Source: an uncultured Raoultella sp.
GTDB lineage: Bacteria > Pseudomonadota > Gammaproteobacteria > Enterobacterales > Enterobacteriaceae
Assembly: GCA_900759445.1 (NCBI GenBank)
Contig: CAAEVH010000046.1
Location: forward strand, 1-10,838
Direction: 5' to 3'
DNA: 10,838 nt
Made by a program: the position numbers and the translations under genes. A model generated the notes under the pieces. It was not told the DNA's origin. It made no database searches and was given only the letters and a program-made list of their open reading frames with translations. Shown here piece after piece: positions 1 through 6,290 of the stretch; position 1 is the stretch's first letter, and every line of letters starts with the position of its first letter.

Positions 1-28
1 CGCTGAGCGCTCTGTCGCGAGGTGGCGT

Positions 29-56
29 ATATTACGCTTTCCTCTTTCAGAGTCAA
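29..56 (-). promoter_or_regulatory. rRNA operon promoter P2
   Basis: On the minus strand the -35 box is TTGACT (56-51), followed by a 16-base spacer and the -10 box TAATAT (34-29). The start point would be near 22. The TTGACTCTG sequence and 16-base spacer match enterobacterial rrn P2 promoters. It lies about 106 bases downstream of the P1 start, the usual tandem arrangement. Confidence 0.85.
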
Positions 57-98
57 CCCTGAATTTCAGAATTTTTTCTCTGCCGACCCGGCTTACTC

Positions 99-114
99 TG
101 TGAACTCGTTCACA
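99..114. promoter_or_regulatory. CRP-consensus-like palindrome between rrn P1 and P2
   Basis: TGTGA (99-103), six bases, then TCACA (110-114) is an exact match to the core CRP (cAMP receptor protein) consensus TGTGA-N6-TCACA. The symmetry extends to seven bases per arm, TGTGAAC and GTTCACA, around a central TC. Its centre (106.5) is about 22 bases downstream of the P1 start and about 84 bases upstream of the P2 start. It could equally be a small hairpin in the leader RNA. The sequence match is clear; binding and function are inference. Confidence 0.45.
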
Positions 115-136
115 TGTGCCGTGTCAGTGGGAGCGC

Positions 137-164
137 ATTATAGGGATCCCATTTTATTGCACAA
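137..164 (-). promoter_or_regulatory. rRNA operon promoter P1
   Basis: Read on the minus strand, there is a -35 box TTGTGC (164-159), a 16-base spacer, and a perfect -10 box TATAAT (142-137). A GC-rich discriminator GCGCTCCC follows, with a likely start A at 128. The 16-base spacer and GC-rich discriminator are the marks of growth-rate- and ppGpp-controlled rrn P1 promoters. The TTGTGC box and GGGATCCC before the -10 box resemble E. coli rrnD P1 as I remember it. An A-rich stretch just upstream (about 165-187) fits an UP element for the alpha subunit C-terminal domain. FIS sites would be expected further upstream, under the yrdA leader, but I could not assign them by eye. Confidence 0.9.
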
Positions 165-220
165 GTCTTTTATCGATCTTTTTTTCCAAGTGATGTTTTT
201 TCGCCCTTTTCGCGGCGTTA

Positions 221-250
221 TTGTTCAGATTGCTCAATTTTCACCACAAT
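221..250 (+). promoter_or_regulatory. tentative yrdA promoter
   Basis: TTGTTC (221-226), an 18-base spacer and CACAAT (245-250) form a weak sigma70-like pair in the gap before yrdA. The -35 box matches consensus at three positions and the -10 box at four. No better pair was seen by eye between P1 and the gene. If real, this promoter fires away from rrn P1 and shares the AT-rich region between them. Confidence 0.25.
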
Positions 251-261
251 AAGGGGTTGCA

Positions 262-280
262 GGTGGCCGCAAAAGCCACC
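262..280 (+). other. hairpin in the yrdA leader
   Basis: GGTGGC (262-267) and GCCACC (275-280) form a perfect six-pair stem around the seven-base loop CGCAAAA. No run of T follows, so it is not an intrinsic terminator. It would sit about 36 bases before the yrdA start if transcription begins upstream. No function is known to me. Confidence 0.35.
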
Positions 281-316
281 AAAGTCTTCGTACAACCCAG
301 GTTTATTGAGGTAACC

Positions 317-871
317 ATGTCCGCTAATTTACGTCCTTATAAAGATTTATTCCCACAAACCGGCCAGCGAGTGATGATCGATGCCACCAGCGTAGCGATC
401 GGCGATGTCCGAATGGCTGATGATGTCAGCATCTGGCCGCTGGTTGCTATTCGCGGAGATGTTAACTACGTGGCAATCGGTGCCCGCACTAACATTCAGG
501 ACGGTAGCGTGCTACATGTCACCCACAAATCCTCCTCTAACCCTCAGGGGAATCCTCTGATCATTGGCGAAGAGGTCACCGTCGGTCACAAGGTCATGCT
601 GCATGGCTGCACTATCGGCAATCGGGTGCTGGTTGGCATGGGTTCGATTTTGCTGGATGGCGTTGTAGTAGAAGACGACGTGATGATTGGCGCCGGTAGT
701 CTGGTCCCGCAAAACAAACGGCTGGAAAGCGGCTATCTCTATTTTGGCAACCCGGTGAAACAAATCCGCCCCCTGACGGAGGCGGAACGGGCAGGTCTGC
801 TCTATTCAGCAAACAACTATGTGAAATGGAAAAACGATTATCTGGATCAGGAGAACCACACCCAGCCCTGA
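317..871 (+). CDS. yrdA: YrdA, gamma-carbonic-anhydrase-like hexapeptide-repeat protein
   Basis: A 184-residue protein of the left-handed beta-helix (hexapeptide transferase / gamma-class carbonic anhydrase-like) family, the same length as E. coli YrdA. The isoleucine- and valine-rich hexad repeats run from about residue 25 to 125. The metal-site pattern is visible: H67 in QDGSVLH, then H91 and H96 in GHKVMLHGC. These align with the three zinc-binding histidines of archaeal Cam. Related proteins probably form trimers with metal at the subunit interfaces, but carbonic anhydrase activity and a cellular role are not established for YrdA. I chose the ATG at 317 because it has a GAGGT ribosome site (308-312) and the recognised N-terminus begins there. 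The frame stays open upstream to a TTG at 221, but that extension has no family counterpart. The last 25 bases overlap the 3' end of yrdB on the other strand. Confidence 0.93.
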   Translation: MSANLRPYKDLFPQTGQRVMIDATSVAIGDVRMADDVSIWPLVAIRGDVNYVAIGARTNIQDGSVLHVTHKSSSNPQGNPLIIGEEVTVGHKVMLHGCTIGNRVLVGMGSILLDGVVVEDDVMIGAGSLVPQNKRLESGYLYFGNPVKQIRPLTEAERAGLLYSANNYVKWKNDYLDQENHTQP

Positions 872-1104
872 TCATCTTCCTGCTGGTCGCGGATCAATAC
901 TTCAGCCTCTTCTTCCAGATCCCAGCGATGGCGACAAAACGCGGCCAGCCACAGCTCGGGGGTATCACCATCGAAGCGCTGCTTTAACGTTGCCCCCCTG
1001 ATTGCACAGGTGAGCTGCATACCATTAACCAGCACGGGAAAGGTGACACACTGTCGGTCGGTATCCCACTCTTCTCTGTCAGGAAACTGAATCGCCTGAT
1101 TCAC
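847..1104 (-). CDS. yrdB: YrdB, conserved small protein of unknown function
   Basis: An 85-residue acidic protein that closely matches enterobacterial YrdB (DUF1488 family as I recall). It starts [13 protein letters not shown] and ends DDQGWVWFS. No signal peptide or membrane segment is visible, so it is probably cytoplasmic. Its start codon is GTG (1104-1102), overlapping the TGA stop of aroE in a four-base GTGA junction, which suggests translation by coupling to aroE. It is the last gene of the dprA-smg-yrdD-tsaC-aroE-yrdB unit. Its 3' end overlaps the end of yrdA by 25 bases on the opposite strand, and I see no intrinsic terminator after it. The function is unknown. Confidence 0.9.
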   Translation of the reverse strand: MNQAIQFPDREEWDTDRQCVTFPVLVNGMQLTCAIRGATLKQRFDGDTPELWLAAFCRHRWDLEEEAEVLIRDQQEDDQGWVWFS

Positions 1105-1919
1105 GTATTCAGTTCCTTATGTAAGGCCTGAATAACCGGCGTAATCTCTGGCAGAACCCCATGCCAGAGCAGAACGGCATGGGCGGCCTGCGCCACCAGC
1201 ATACCCAGCCCATCGGCACACATTGTCGCACCATGATCCTGGCACCAGTGTAAAAACGGTGTGCAGCCCTTCTGGTAAAACATGTCATAACAATAAACGT
1301 GCGTATTGATTAATGACGCGGGAACTGCCGGCACATCACCGCTGATACCACTGGAAGTTGCATTAATAATGAGATCGAACTCATGTCCAGCCAGTGATTC
1401 CATCTCAAGCGCGCATACACTACCGGTATGCGCAAACAGTGTCGCCAGCTCCTGCGCGCGGGAATAAGTCCGGTTGACAATAGTGACAGCGCAATCCAGT
1501 GACAGCAGGGGTAACAAGACACCCCGCGATGCGCCGCCGGCCCCGATAAGTAATACCCGATAGCCCGGTTTAATGAACCCCAGCCGCTCCAGATCGCTCA
1601 GCAGCCCAATCCCATCGGTGTTGTCCCCCAGCAAACGTCCATCGTCCAGCCTCTTTAGGGTATTCACCGCCCCCGCCAGGGCCGCGCGCTCAGTCAGTTC
1701 ATCCGCTCGGGCAAACGCTTCCTCCTTGAACGGAACGGTAACGTTAGCCCCCTTTCCCCCTTCGGCGAAGAAGGTATCCAGGGTATGGATAAAATCGTCC
1801 AGCGGCGCCAGAACTCGCCCATACGGATGCGCAATCTGCAGCTGCTGCGCAAAGCGCTGGTGAATAGAGGGGGACTTACTGTGGGCGATCGGATTTCCGA
1901 AGACAGCGTAGGTTTGCAT
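1101..1919 (-). CDS. aroE: Shikimate dehydrogenase (NADP+)
   Basis: AroE reduces 3-dehydroshikimate to shikimate with NADPH, the fourth step of the shikimate pathway to aromatic amino acids and folate, in the cytoplasm. The protein is 272 residues, the E. coli length. The substrate domain carries SKSPSIH (14-20) and NVTVPFK, with catalytic Lys65; its partner Asp102 lies in GDNTDG (98-103). The nucleotide-binding domain has the glycine-rich loop GAGGAS (126-131), followed by NRTYSR (149-154). That second motif reads the NADP phosphate and marks this as AroE rather than the NAD-tolerant YdiB. The ATG at 1919 is preceded by AGGGA, which lies inside the last codons of tsaC; the gap to tsaC is only three bases. 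The gene runs on into yrdB with a four-base overlap. Nothing looks damaged. Confidence 0.98.
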   Translation of the reverse strand: MQTYAVFGNPIAHSKSPSIHQRFAQQLQIAHPYGRVLAPLDDFIHTLDTFFAEGGKGANVTVPFKEEAFARADELTERAALAGAVNTLKRLDDGRLLGDNTDGIGLLSDLERLGFIKPGYRVLLIGAGGASRGVLLPLLSLDCAVTIVNRTYSRAQELATLFAHTGSVCALEMESLAGHEFDLIINATSSGISGDVPAVPASLINTHVYCYDMFYQKGCTPFLHWCQDHGATMCADGLGMLVAQAAHAVLLWHGVLPEITPVIQALHKELNT

Positions 1920-1922
1920 AAA

Positions 1923-2495
1923 TTATCCCTGGCGAAAGAGTTCGCCCGTCAGGGCATCGCGAATTTCAGACGGATTCTGACGACCACCCGTTGCACCATC
2001 GACGACCGGGAAACTGGCGCCAAACTGAGTCAGAACTTCAGCCGTGGTGCGGCAAGGCGGCTGACCGGATAAATTAGCGCTGGTTGAAACCAGCGGTTTG
2101 CCATAGGCCTCACACAATTCGACCACCAGCGGATGATCGCTGACGCGTACCGCCAGGGAATCAAAACGCCCGGTCAGCCAGCGTGGCGTTGTGGCACGAG
2201 CCGGAAAGACAAAAGTAACCGGCCCCGGCCAGCAGGAGAAGATCGCCGCTCGCTGTGCATCATTAAGCCGCGAATCATCAATATAAGGTATCAGCTGTTC
2301 ATAGCTGGCCGCGATCAGGATGAGCCCCTTCTCAACGGGGCGTTGTTTAAGCGCCAGCAGGCGCATGACCGCCGTTTCGCTGTCAGGATCGCAGCCTACG
2401 CCAAAAACGGCTTCTGTTGGATAGGCGATGACATCTTCGTTATGCAGTACCGTCACGGCATGAGCGACGGTTTCTGAGTGCAGGTTCTTATTCAC
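1923..2495 (-). CDS. tsaC: Threonylcarbamoyl-AMP synthase TsaC
   Basis: TsaC (formerly YrdC/RimN) makes threonylcarbamoyl-AMP from threonine, bicarbonate and ATP. The TsaBDE complex then uses this to build t6A at position 37 of ANN-decoding tRNAs. With the GTG start at 2495 the protein is 190 residues, equal to E. coli TsaC and beginning (M)NKNLHSE. A longer open frame reaches 2540, but the extra 15 residues lie inside yrdD and have no family match. Family motifs are present: YPTEAVFG (25-32), LKQRP (49-53), the GPVTFV segment and STSAN (137-141), which line the ATP and threonine pocket. It is the short form without the C-terminal Sua5 domain. The start overlaps the end of yrdD by eight bases, with GGCGGA as a modest ribosome site, so coupling to yrdD is likely. 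The gene is essential in E. coli. Confidence 0.96.
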   Translation of the reverse strand: MNKNLHSETVAHAVTVLHNEDVIAYPTEAVFGVGCDPDSETAVMRLLALKQRPVEKGLILIAASYEQLIPYIDDSRLNDAQRAAIFSCWPGPVTFVFPARATTPRWLTGRFDSLAVRVSDHPLVVELCEAYGKPLVSTSANLSGQPPCRTTAEVLTQFGASFPVVDGATGGRQNPSEIRDALTGELFRQG

Positions 2496-3042
2496 TGATT
2501 TGTTCCGCCGGGATCGGCTTTCCACATTGTTTACTGGCACAAAAGCGTCTGACGCCCTGCGCCGTTTTCTTTTCGATTAATAGCGGATAGTGGCATTCAG
2601 GGCATTCACCCGCTACCGGTTTGAAGTTGATAACGAACTGGCAATCGGGGTAACGATCGCAGGAATGAAAGGTTTTGCCGAAACGAGAACGGCGCTGAAC
2701 CAGCTGCCCTTGCCCACACTGCGGGCAGGAAATCGCTGTTTCGTCAGGCTTATCAATAGTTTCAGTATGCTCACATTCCGGATAACGGCTGCAACCAATA
2801 AACATACCGAAGCGCCCCTGGCGCAACACCATAACGGCACCGCAAGACGGACACTCCTGTCCCTCCAGTACCTTTACGATATGTCCGTCCGCCTGATTTT
2901 TCAGCGGACGGACATAGTCACAGTCCGGATAGTGCGAGCAACCGAGAAACGGCCCGTGTTTCCCGGAGCGGATTACCAGTTCAGCCCCGCACTGTGGGCA
3001 GGGCTCATTTTTACGCACCGAAAACAGTGCTGATTTGGTCAT
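2488..3042 (-). CDS. yrdD: YrdD, four-zinc-finger topoisomerase I tail-like protein
   Basis: A 184-residue protein made almost entirely of four C4 zinc-finger units of the kind found at the C-terminus of DNA topoisomerase I. The cysteine sets are 15/18/35/41, 64/67/84/90, 106/109/128/134 and 147/150/168/173, and all sixteen cysteines are present. The first two units share the pattern G-x-FxGCSxYPxC. There is no topoisomerase catalytic domain, so it may bind single-stranded nucleic acid; that role is inferred and none is established. I chose the ATG at 3042 because MTKSALF matches the family N-terminus and has GAG upstream. A TTG at 3063 would add seven residues without support. It lies 26 bases after smg and overlaps tsaC by eight bases. 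The overlap ties its translation to t6A synthesis but does not prove a shared function. Confidence 0.93.
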   Translation of the reverse strand: MTKSALFSVRKNEPCPQCGAELVIRSGKHGPFLGCSHYPDCDYVRPLKNQADGHIVKVLEGQECPSCGAVMVLRQGRFGMFIGCSRYPECEHTETIDKPDETAISCPQCGQGQLVQRRSRFGKTFHSCDRYPDCQFVINFKPVAGECPECHYPLLIEKKTAQGVRRFCASKQCGKPIPAEQISE

Positions 3043-3068
3043 AACAACTCGATGTTGCCGCAATAAGA

Positions 3069-3542
3069 TTAATGCAGCATACCTTCATTTACTTCGAAGA
3101 GTAATTCTTCCATTTGTTGATAGGCATTTTCACAGCCCGGAATATTGAACAGTACCATCAGGATCACCCATTTCAGGTCTTCCAGATCAAATTCTGCTGT
3201 ATCCAGAGCCAGCACACGCTCTATCACCATTTCCCGCGTTTCGAGGTTCAACACCTGAATCTGCTCGAGGAATAATAAAAATCCCCGGCAACTGGCATCC
3301 AGACGCAGACACTCTTCTTCGGTATAAATCCGCAAAGAGAGCGGGTCAGAAGCAAGCTGCATGGGAGCAACGAGCCCCTCCTGATAGTCAGCCAGTTTCT
3401 CGAGCCACATCAACGCGTTATAGATATCTTCCCGATCGAATCCTGCATCGGTGAGATCCCGGGTCAGTTTATCCTGGTCCACGCGCATTTCTGCTTCGTT
3501 TTGGATGTAAGTCTCAAACAAATACATGAGTACGTCGAACAT
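3069..3542 (-). CDS. smg: Smg, conserved DUF494 family protein
   Basis: A 157-residue acidic, mostly helical protein of the Smg/DUF494 family, matching the E. coli length and the N-terminus [13 protein letters not shown]. No enzyme motif, membrane segment or signal peptide is visible, and its function is not known. The ATG at 3542 lies 29 bases inside the end of dprA. It is preceded by a very strong ribosome site, AAGGAGG, seven bases away, which sits within the dprA coding sequence. This fixes the start and suggests that smg can be translated efficiently on its own as well as by coupling. The next gene, yrdD, follows after 26 bases. Confidence 0.93.
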   Translation of the reverse strand: MFDVLMYLFETYIQNEAEMRVDQDKLTRDLTDAGFDREDIYNALMWLEKLADYQEGLVAPMQLASDPLSLRIYTEEECLRLDASCRGFLLFLEQIQVLNLETREMVIERVLALDTAEFDLEDLKWVILMVLFNIPGCENAYQQMEELLFEVNEGMLH

Positions 3543-4638
3543 GGCTTGCCCTCCTTAATCGGACATAGCCGCCGGGTACAGCTGCGATCCAGCCTGCTAA
3601 CTCCAGTTCAAGTAGCTGAGCTACGGTCACTGGCACAGATTGGCCGGCACGTTCAGCGACAACGTCAACAGGTGTTACCTCATCTCCTACGTTAGCCAGG
3701 AGCTCTGGAAATGGCAATGCTACGGGAGGCGGATCCATGCAATTATTTATATTGTCAGGCACATCCTGGAGCCATTGCAGCTCCTGCTGGCAATACGCGA
3801 TGATATCTTGCGCTGATGTCACGGGGATGGCGCCTTGTTTAAGCAGCCAGTGTGGACCTTCGGAACCAGGATTACCTACCGGCCCGGGTAATGCAAAAAC
3901 CTCTCTTCCTTGTTCCAGCGCACAGCGAACCGTCACCAGCGAGCCGCTTTTCAGGGCGGCCTCAATCACCAGCACGCCAATACTGAGTCCGCTGATAATT
4001 CGATTCCGACGAGGGAAATTTCCCGGCCACGGGGAGGTTGTAAGGGGAAACTCAGACAGCAATGCTCCCCCGCTATCCACTATCTTCCCGGCTAATGCGT
4101 GATGACGACGCGGATAGATTGCGCCTAATCCATTGCCGAGTACGCCGATTGTCTTCCCGCGTGCCTCAAGTGCGCCGCGGTGAGCGACGCCGTCAATGCC
4201 AATAGCCAGGCCGCTGGTAATGGTGATACCAAGATGCGCCAGCTCTTCGCTGAACTGTTTCCCCCACCGAGCACCGTACCAGGAGTGGGAGCGGCTGCCG
4301 ACAACGGCCAGCTGTAAACTGCTCAACACGGCCAAATCTCCGCAAACGAAAAGCGCGCCGGGATAGTCAGCGATGGCACGCAGTCGAGGAGGATAATAAG
4401 GGCTATCGGCCAGCAGCAGGTGGTGCCCGGGTTGCTCCAGCCACAATAGCGTAGACTCAAGCTCTCGTTGGCCAACGGATAGAAATTGCTTCACTTGCGC
4501 TGCGCTCAGACCGCAGGCGTACAATACTTCACTATCTGGCACCCGGGCTGCACGCAGTATTCTGGCAGCCATCACCATACCGTCGCCATAAAGGTTGCTC
4601 ACCTTCATCAGACGCAGCCAGATCTCCGTAGGTGCCAT
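3514..4638 (-). CDS. dprA: DNA processing protein DprA (Smf)
   Basis: DprA/Smf binds incoming single-stranded DNA and loads RecA during natural transformation in competent bacteria. In enterobacteria that do not readily transform, its everyday role is unclear. The 374 residues equal the E. coli length. An N-terminal SAM-like part is followed by the Rossmann-type fold with VGSR (113-116), [12 protein letters not shown] (142-153), the GNG turn (168-170), [12 protein letters not shown] (208-219) and SGSLVT (231-236). A winged-helix C-terminal domain starts near residue 310. Two positions differ from the E. coli protein as I remember it: Ile147 for Arg in GLARGID, and Ile220 for Lys after ISGLS. 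Neither breaks the frame. The ATG at 4638 has AGGGGA upstream. It is the first gene of the leftward unit, divergent from def, and overlaps smg by 29 bases. Confidence 0.96.
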   Translation of the reverse strand: MAPTEIWLRLMKVSNLYGDGMVMAARILRAARVPDSEVLYACGLSAAQVKQFLSVGQRELESTLLWLEQPGHHLLLADSPYYPPRLRAIADYPGALFVCGDLAVLSSLQLAVVGSRSHSWYGARWGKQFSEELAHLGITITSGLAIGIDGVAHRGALEARGKTIGVLGNGLGAIYPRRHHALAGKIVDSGGALLSEFPLTTSPWPGNFPRRNRIISGLSIGVLVIEAALKSGSLVTVRCALEQGREVFALPGPVGNPGSEGPHWLLKQGAIPVTSAQDIIAYCQQELQWLQDVPDNINNCMDPPPVALPFPELLANVGDEVTPVDVVAERAGQSVPVTVAQLLELELAGWIAAVPGGYVRLRRASHVRRTHVFV

Positions 4639-4673
4639 CCCTGTCCCCTGCCATAAGTGGCTTTAACAATCTT

Positions 4674-4698
4674 TGCGATTGGATAGCGAGACTGTCAA
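4674..4698 (-). promoter_or_regulatory. tentative dprA promoter
   Basis: On the minus strand a perfect -35 box TTGACA (4698-4693) precedes an 18-base spacer and a poor -10 box AAAGAT, just before the dprA leader. The -35 box overlaps, on the other strand, the box proposed for def, so RNA polymerase might compete for the two directions. The -10 match is weak, so the call is tentative. Confidence 0.3.
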
Positions 4699-4721
4699 TT
4701 AGAGGGGGTTTTGTCTAGAAT
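4692..4721 (+). promoter_or_regulatory. probable def-fmt promoter
   Basis: CTGTCA (4692-4697), an 18-base spacer and TAGAAT (4716-4721) give a sigma70-like pair (four and five matches to consensus) about 45 bases before the def start codon. It lies in the 128-base divergent gap with dprA and is the best rightward candidate I see there. Confidence 0.45.
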
Positions 4722-4766
4722 AGAGCTAATAATCTTATCAACTCCTGAATACGACTCTGGATCTTT

Positions 4767-5276
4767 ATGGCAGTTTTGCAAGTGTTACATATCCCGGACG
4801 AGCGCCTTCGCAAAGTCGCTGAACCGGTAAAAGAAGTCAATGCGGAAATTCAACGTATCGTTGATGATATGTTCGAGACGATGTACGCGGAAGAAGGTAT
4901 CGGTCTGGCCGCTACCCAGGTAGATATCCATCAGCGCATTATCGTTATCGATGTCTCGGAAAACCGTGAACAGCAGCTGGTGTTAATCAACCCGGAGCTG
5001 TTGGAAAAAGACGGTGAAACGGGCATCGAAGAAGGTTGCTTGTCTATCCCGGAACAGCGCGCACTGGTGCCACGTGCCGAAACCGTGAAGATTCGTGCAT
5101 TGGATCGCGAAGGCAAGCCGTTTGAACTGAATGCTGACGGCCTGCTGGCTATCTGTATCCAGCATGAAATGGATCACCTGGTAGGCAAACTGTTTATCGA
5201 TTATCTGTCGCCGCTTAAACAACAGCGTATTCGCCAGAAAGTTGAAAAACTGGACCGTTTGCGTACGCGTGCCTGA
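4767..5276 (+). CDS. def: Peptide deformylase
   Basis: Def removes the formyl group from the N-terminal methionine of new proteins as they leave the ribosome, using an Fe2+ (or Zn2+/Ni2+ in vitro) centre. The protein is 169 residues, the E. coli length. All three family motifs are intact: GIGLAATQ (44-51), EGCLS (89-93) with metal ligand Cys91, and HEMDH (133-137) with ligands His133 and His137 and catalytic Glu134, counting the initiator Met. The basic C-terminal helix (about 150-169) is the part known in E. coli to dock on ribosomal protein L22. The start ATG at 4767 has only GGA upstream. fmt follows after 14 bases, so the enzymes that add and remove the formyl group are made together. Def is the target of actinonin. 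Confidence 0.98.
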   Translation: MAVLQVLHIPDERLRKVAEPVKEVNAEIQRIVDDMFETMYAEEGIGLAATQVDIHQRIIVIDVSENREQQLVLINPELLEKDGETGIEEGCLSIPEQRALVPRAETVKIRALDREGKPFELNADGLLAICIQHEMDHLVGKLFIDYLSPLKQQRIRQKVEKLDRLRTRA

Positions 5277-5290
5277 GGACAAGGACTAAC

Positions 5291-6238
5291 GTGTCACAAT
5301 CACTACGTATTATCTTTGCGGGAACCCCCGATTTTGCAGCGCGTCATCTCGATGCGCTGCTGTCGTCTGGGCACCAGATTGTTGGCGTATTTACCCAGCC
5401 CGATCGCCCCGCCGGCCGCGGCAAAAAATTGCAGCCAGGCCCGGTAAAGGTTCTTGCACAGGCGCACAATCTGCCGGTGTTCCAGCCTGTCTCCCTGCGC
5501 CCGCAGGAAAATCAGCAGCTGGTAGCCTCTCTGAATGCCGATGTCATGGTCGTCGTAGCCTACGGATTGATTCTGCCCAAAGCTGTTCTGGATATGCCAC
5601 GACTGGGCTGCATCAACGTACACGGCTCTTTGCTGCCGCGCTGGCGCGGCGCGGCGCCTATTCAGCGCTCACTCTGGGCGGGTGATGCTGAAACCGGCGT
5701 CACCATCATGCAGATGGATGTCGGTCTGGATACAGGAGATATGCTGCATAAACTCTCCTGCCCGATCTCTGCGCAAGATACCAGCGCCAGTCTGTATGAC
5801 AAGCTGGCAGAACTCGGCCCACAAGGGTTGCTGGAAACGTTAACTCAGCTCGCAAACGGTTCGACTCAGCCGGAAGTCCAGGATGAGGCGTTGGTGACCT
5901 ACGCTGAGAAGCTCAGTAAAGAAGAAGCCCGCATTGACTGGTCTCTTTCCGCTGCGCAGCTCGAACGTTGCATTCGCGCATTCAACCCGTGGCCCATGAG
6001 CTGGCTGGAAATTGATGAGCAACCGGTGAAAGTGTGGCAGGCATCCGTCATTGCTGAAACCAGCGGTGCTGAACCTGGTACGATCGTGGCCGCTGGCAAG
6101 CAAGGTATTCAGATCGCAACCGGCAATGGCATCCTGAACCTCGAGTCATTGCAGCCGGCAGGTAAAAAAGCGATGAGCGCCCAGGACTTGCTAAATTCTC
6201 GCCGGGAATGGTTTATCCCCGGTAACCGTCTATCCTGA
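5291..6238 (+). CDS. fmt: Methionyl-tRNA formyltransferase
   Basis: Fmt transfers a formyl group from 10-formyl-tetrahydrofolate to methionyl-initiator tRNA, allowing IF2-directed initiation. The 315 residues match E. coli Fmt. The N-terminal formyltransferase domain contains the catalytic trio Asn109, His111 and Asp147 (108, 110 and 146 without Met) in [16 protein letters not shown] and GLDTGD. A basic loop, RPAGRGKK (39-46), contacts the acceptor end of the tRNA. The C-terminal OB-like domain (about 208-315) binds tRNA. Translation begins at a GTG (5291) with AAGGA a few bases upstream; the family N-terminus [17 protein letters not shown] fixes this start. It is co-transcribed with def, and a terminator-like hairpin follows before rsmB. 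Confidence 0.98.
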   Translation: MSQSLRIIFAGTPDFAARHLDALLSSGHQIVGVFTQPDRPAGRGKKLQPGPVKVLAQAHNLPVFQPVSLRPQENQQLVASLNADVMVVVAYGLILPKAVLDMPRLGCINVHGSLLPRWRGAAPIQRSLWAGDAETGVTIMQMDVGLDTGDMLHKLSCPISAQDTSASLYDKLAELGPQGLLETLTQLANGSTQPEVQDEALVTYAEKLSKEEARIDWSLSAAQLERCIRAFNPWPMSWLEIDEQPVKVWQASVIAETSGAEPGTIVAAGKQGIQIATGNGILNLESLQPAGKKAMSAQDLLNSRREWFIPGNRLS

Positions 6239-6256
6239 CGGTAGTCACTGTCTAAA

Positions 6257-6284
6257 GCCCGGGTTTACCGGGCATTTTTATTTT
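6257..6284 (+). terminator. intrinsic-terminator-like hairpin between fmt and rsmB
   Basis: GCCCGG (6257-6262) and CCGGGC (6268-6273) pair perfectly around a five-base loop, followed by ATTTTTATTTT. The stem is short and the T run is broken by A. It may therefore terminate only part of the transcription, which would lower expression of rsmB and trkA relative to def and fmt. No clear promoter is visible between the hairpin and rsmB, so complete termination seems unlikely. Confidence 0.6.
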
Positions 6285-6290
6285 GCGGTT

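Larger units (their letters stand above)
1..128 (-). other. 5' leader of a ribosomal RNA operon (16S lies off the left edge)
   Basis: This is the start of the rRNA precursor transcript, read leftward from the P1 start point (about 128) out of the window. It is inferred from two typical rrn promoters in tandem on the minus strand, and from the position next to yrdA, where E. coli has rrnD. The boxA-type antitermination sequence and the mature 16S gene are not in the window, since the sequence stops just after P2. No protein gene is supported here. Confidence 0.8.

Noticed and set aside
22..252. A 76-residue open frame over the rRNA promoter region
   Set aside because: It runs antisense to rrn P1 and P2, has no clear ribosome site and no recognisable family; it is explained by promoter DNA.
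221..316. In-frame upstream extension of yrdA from a TTG at 221
   Set aside because: It adds 32 residues with no family match; the ATG at 317 has a good GAGGT site and gives the usual 184 residues.
2496..2540. Longer tsaC start at 2540
   Set aside because: The extra 15 residues lie inside yrdD and do not match TsaC; the GTG at 2495 gives the standard 190 residues.
2590..3033. A 147-residue plus-strand open frame opposite yrdD
   Set aside because: It is fully antisense to a well-supported gene, has no recognisable domains and is a shadow of yrdD codon usage.
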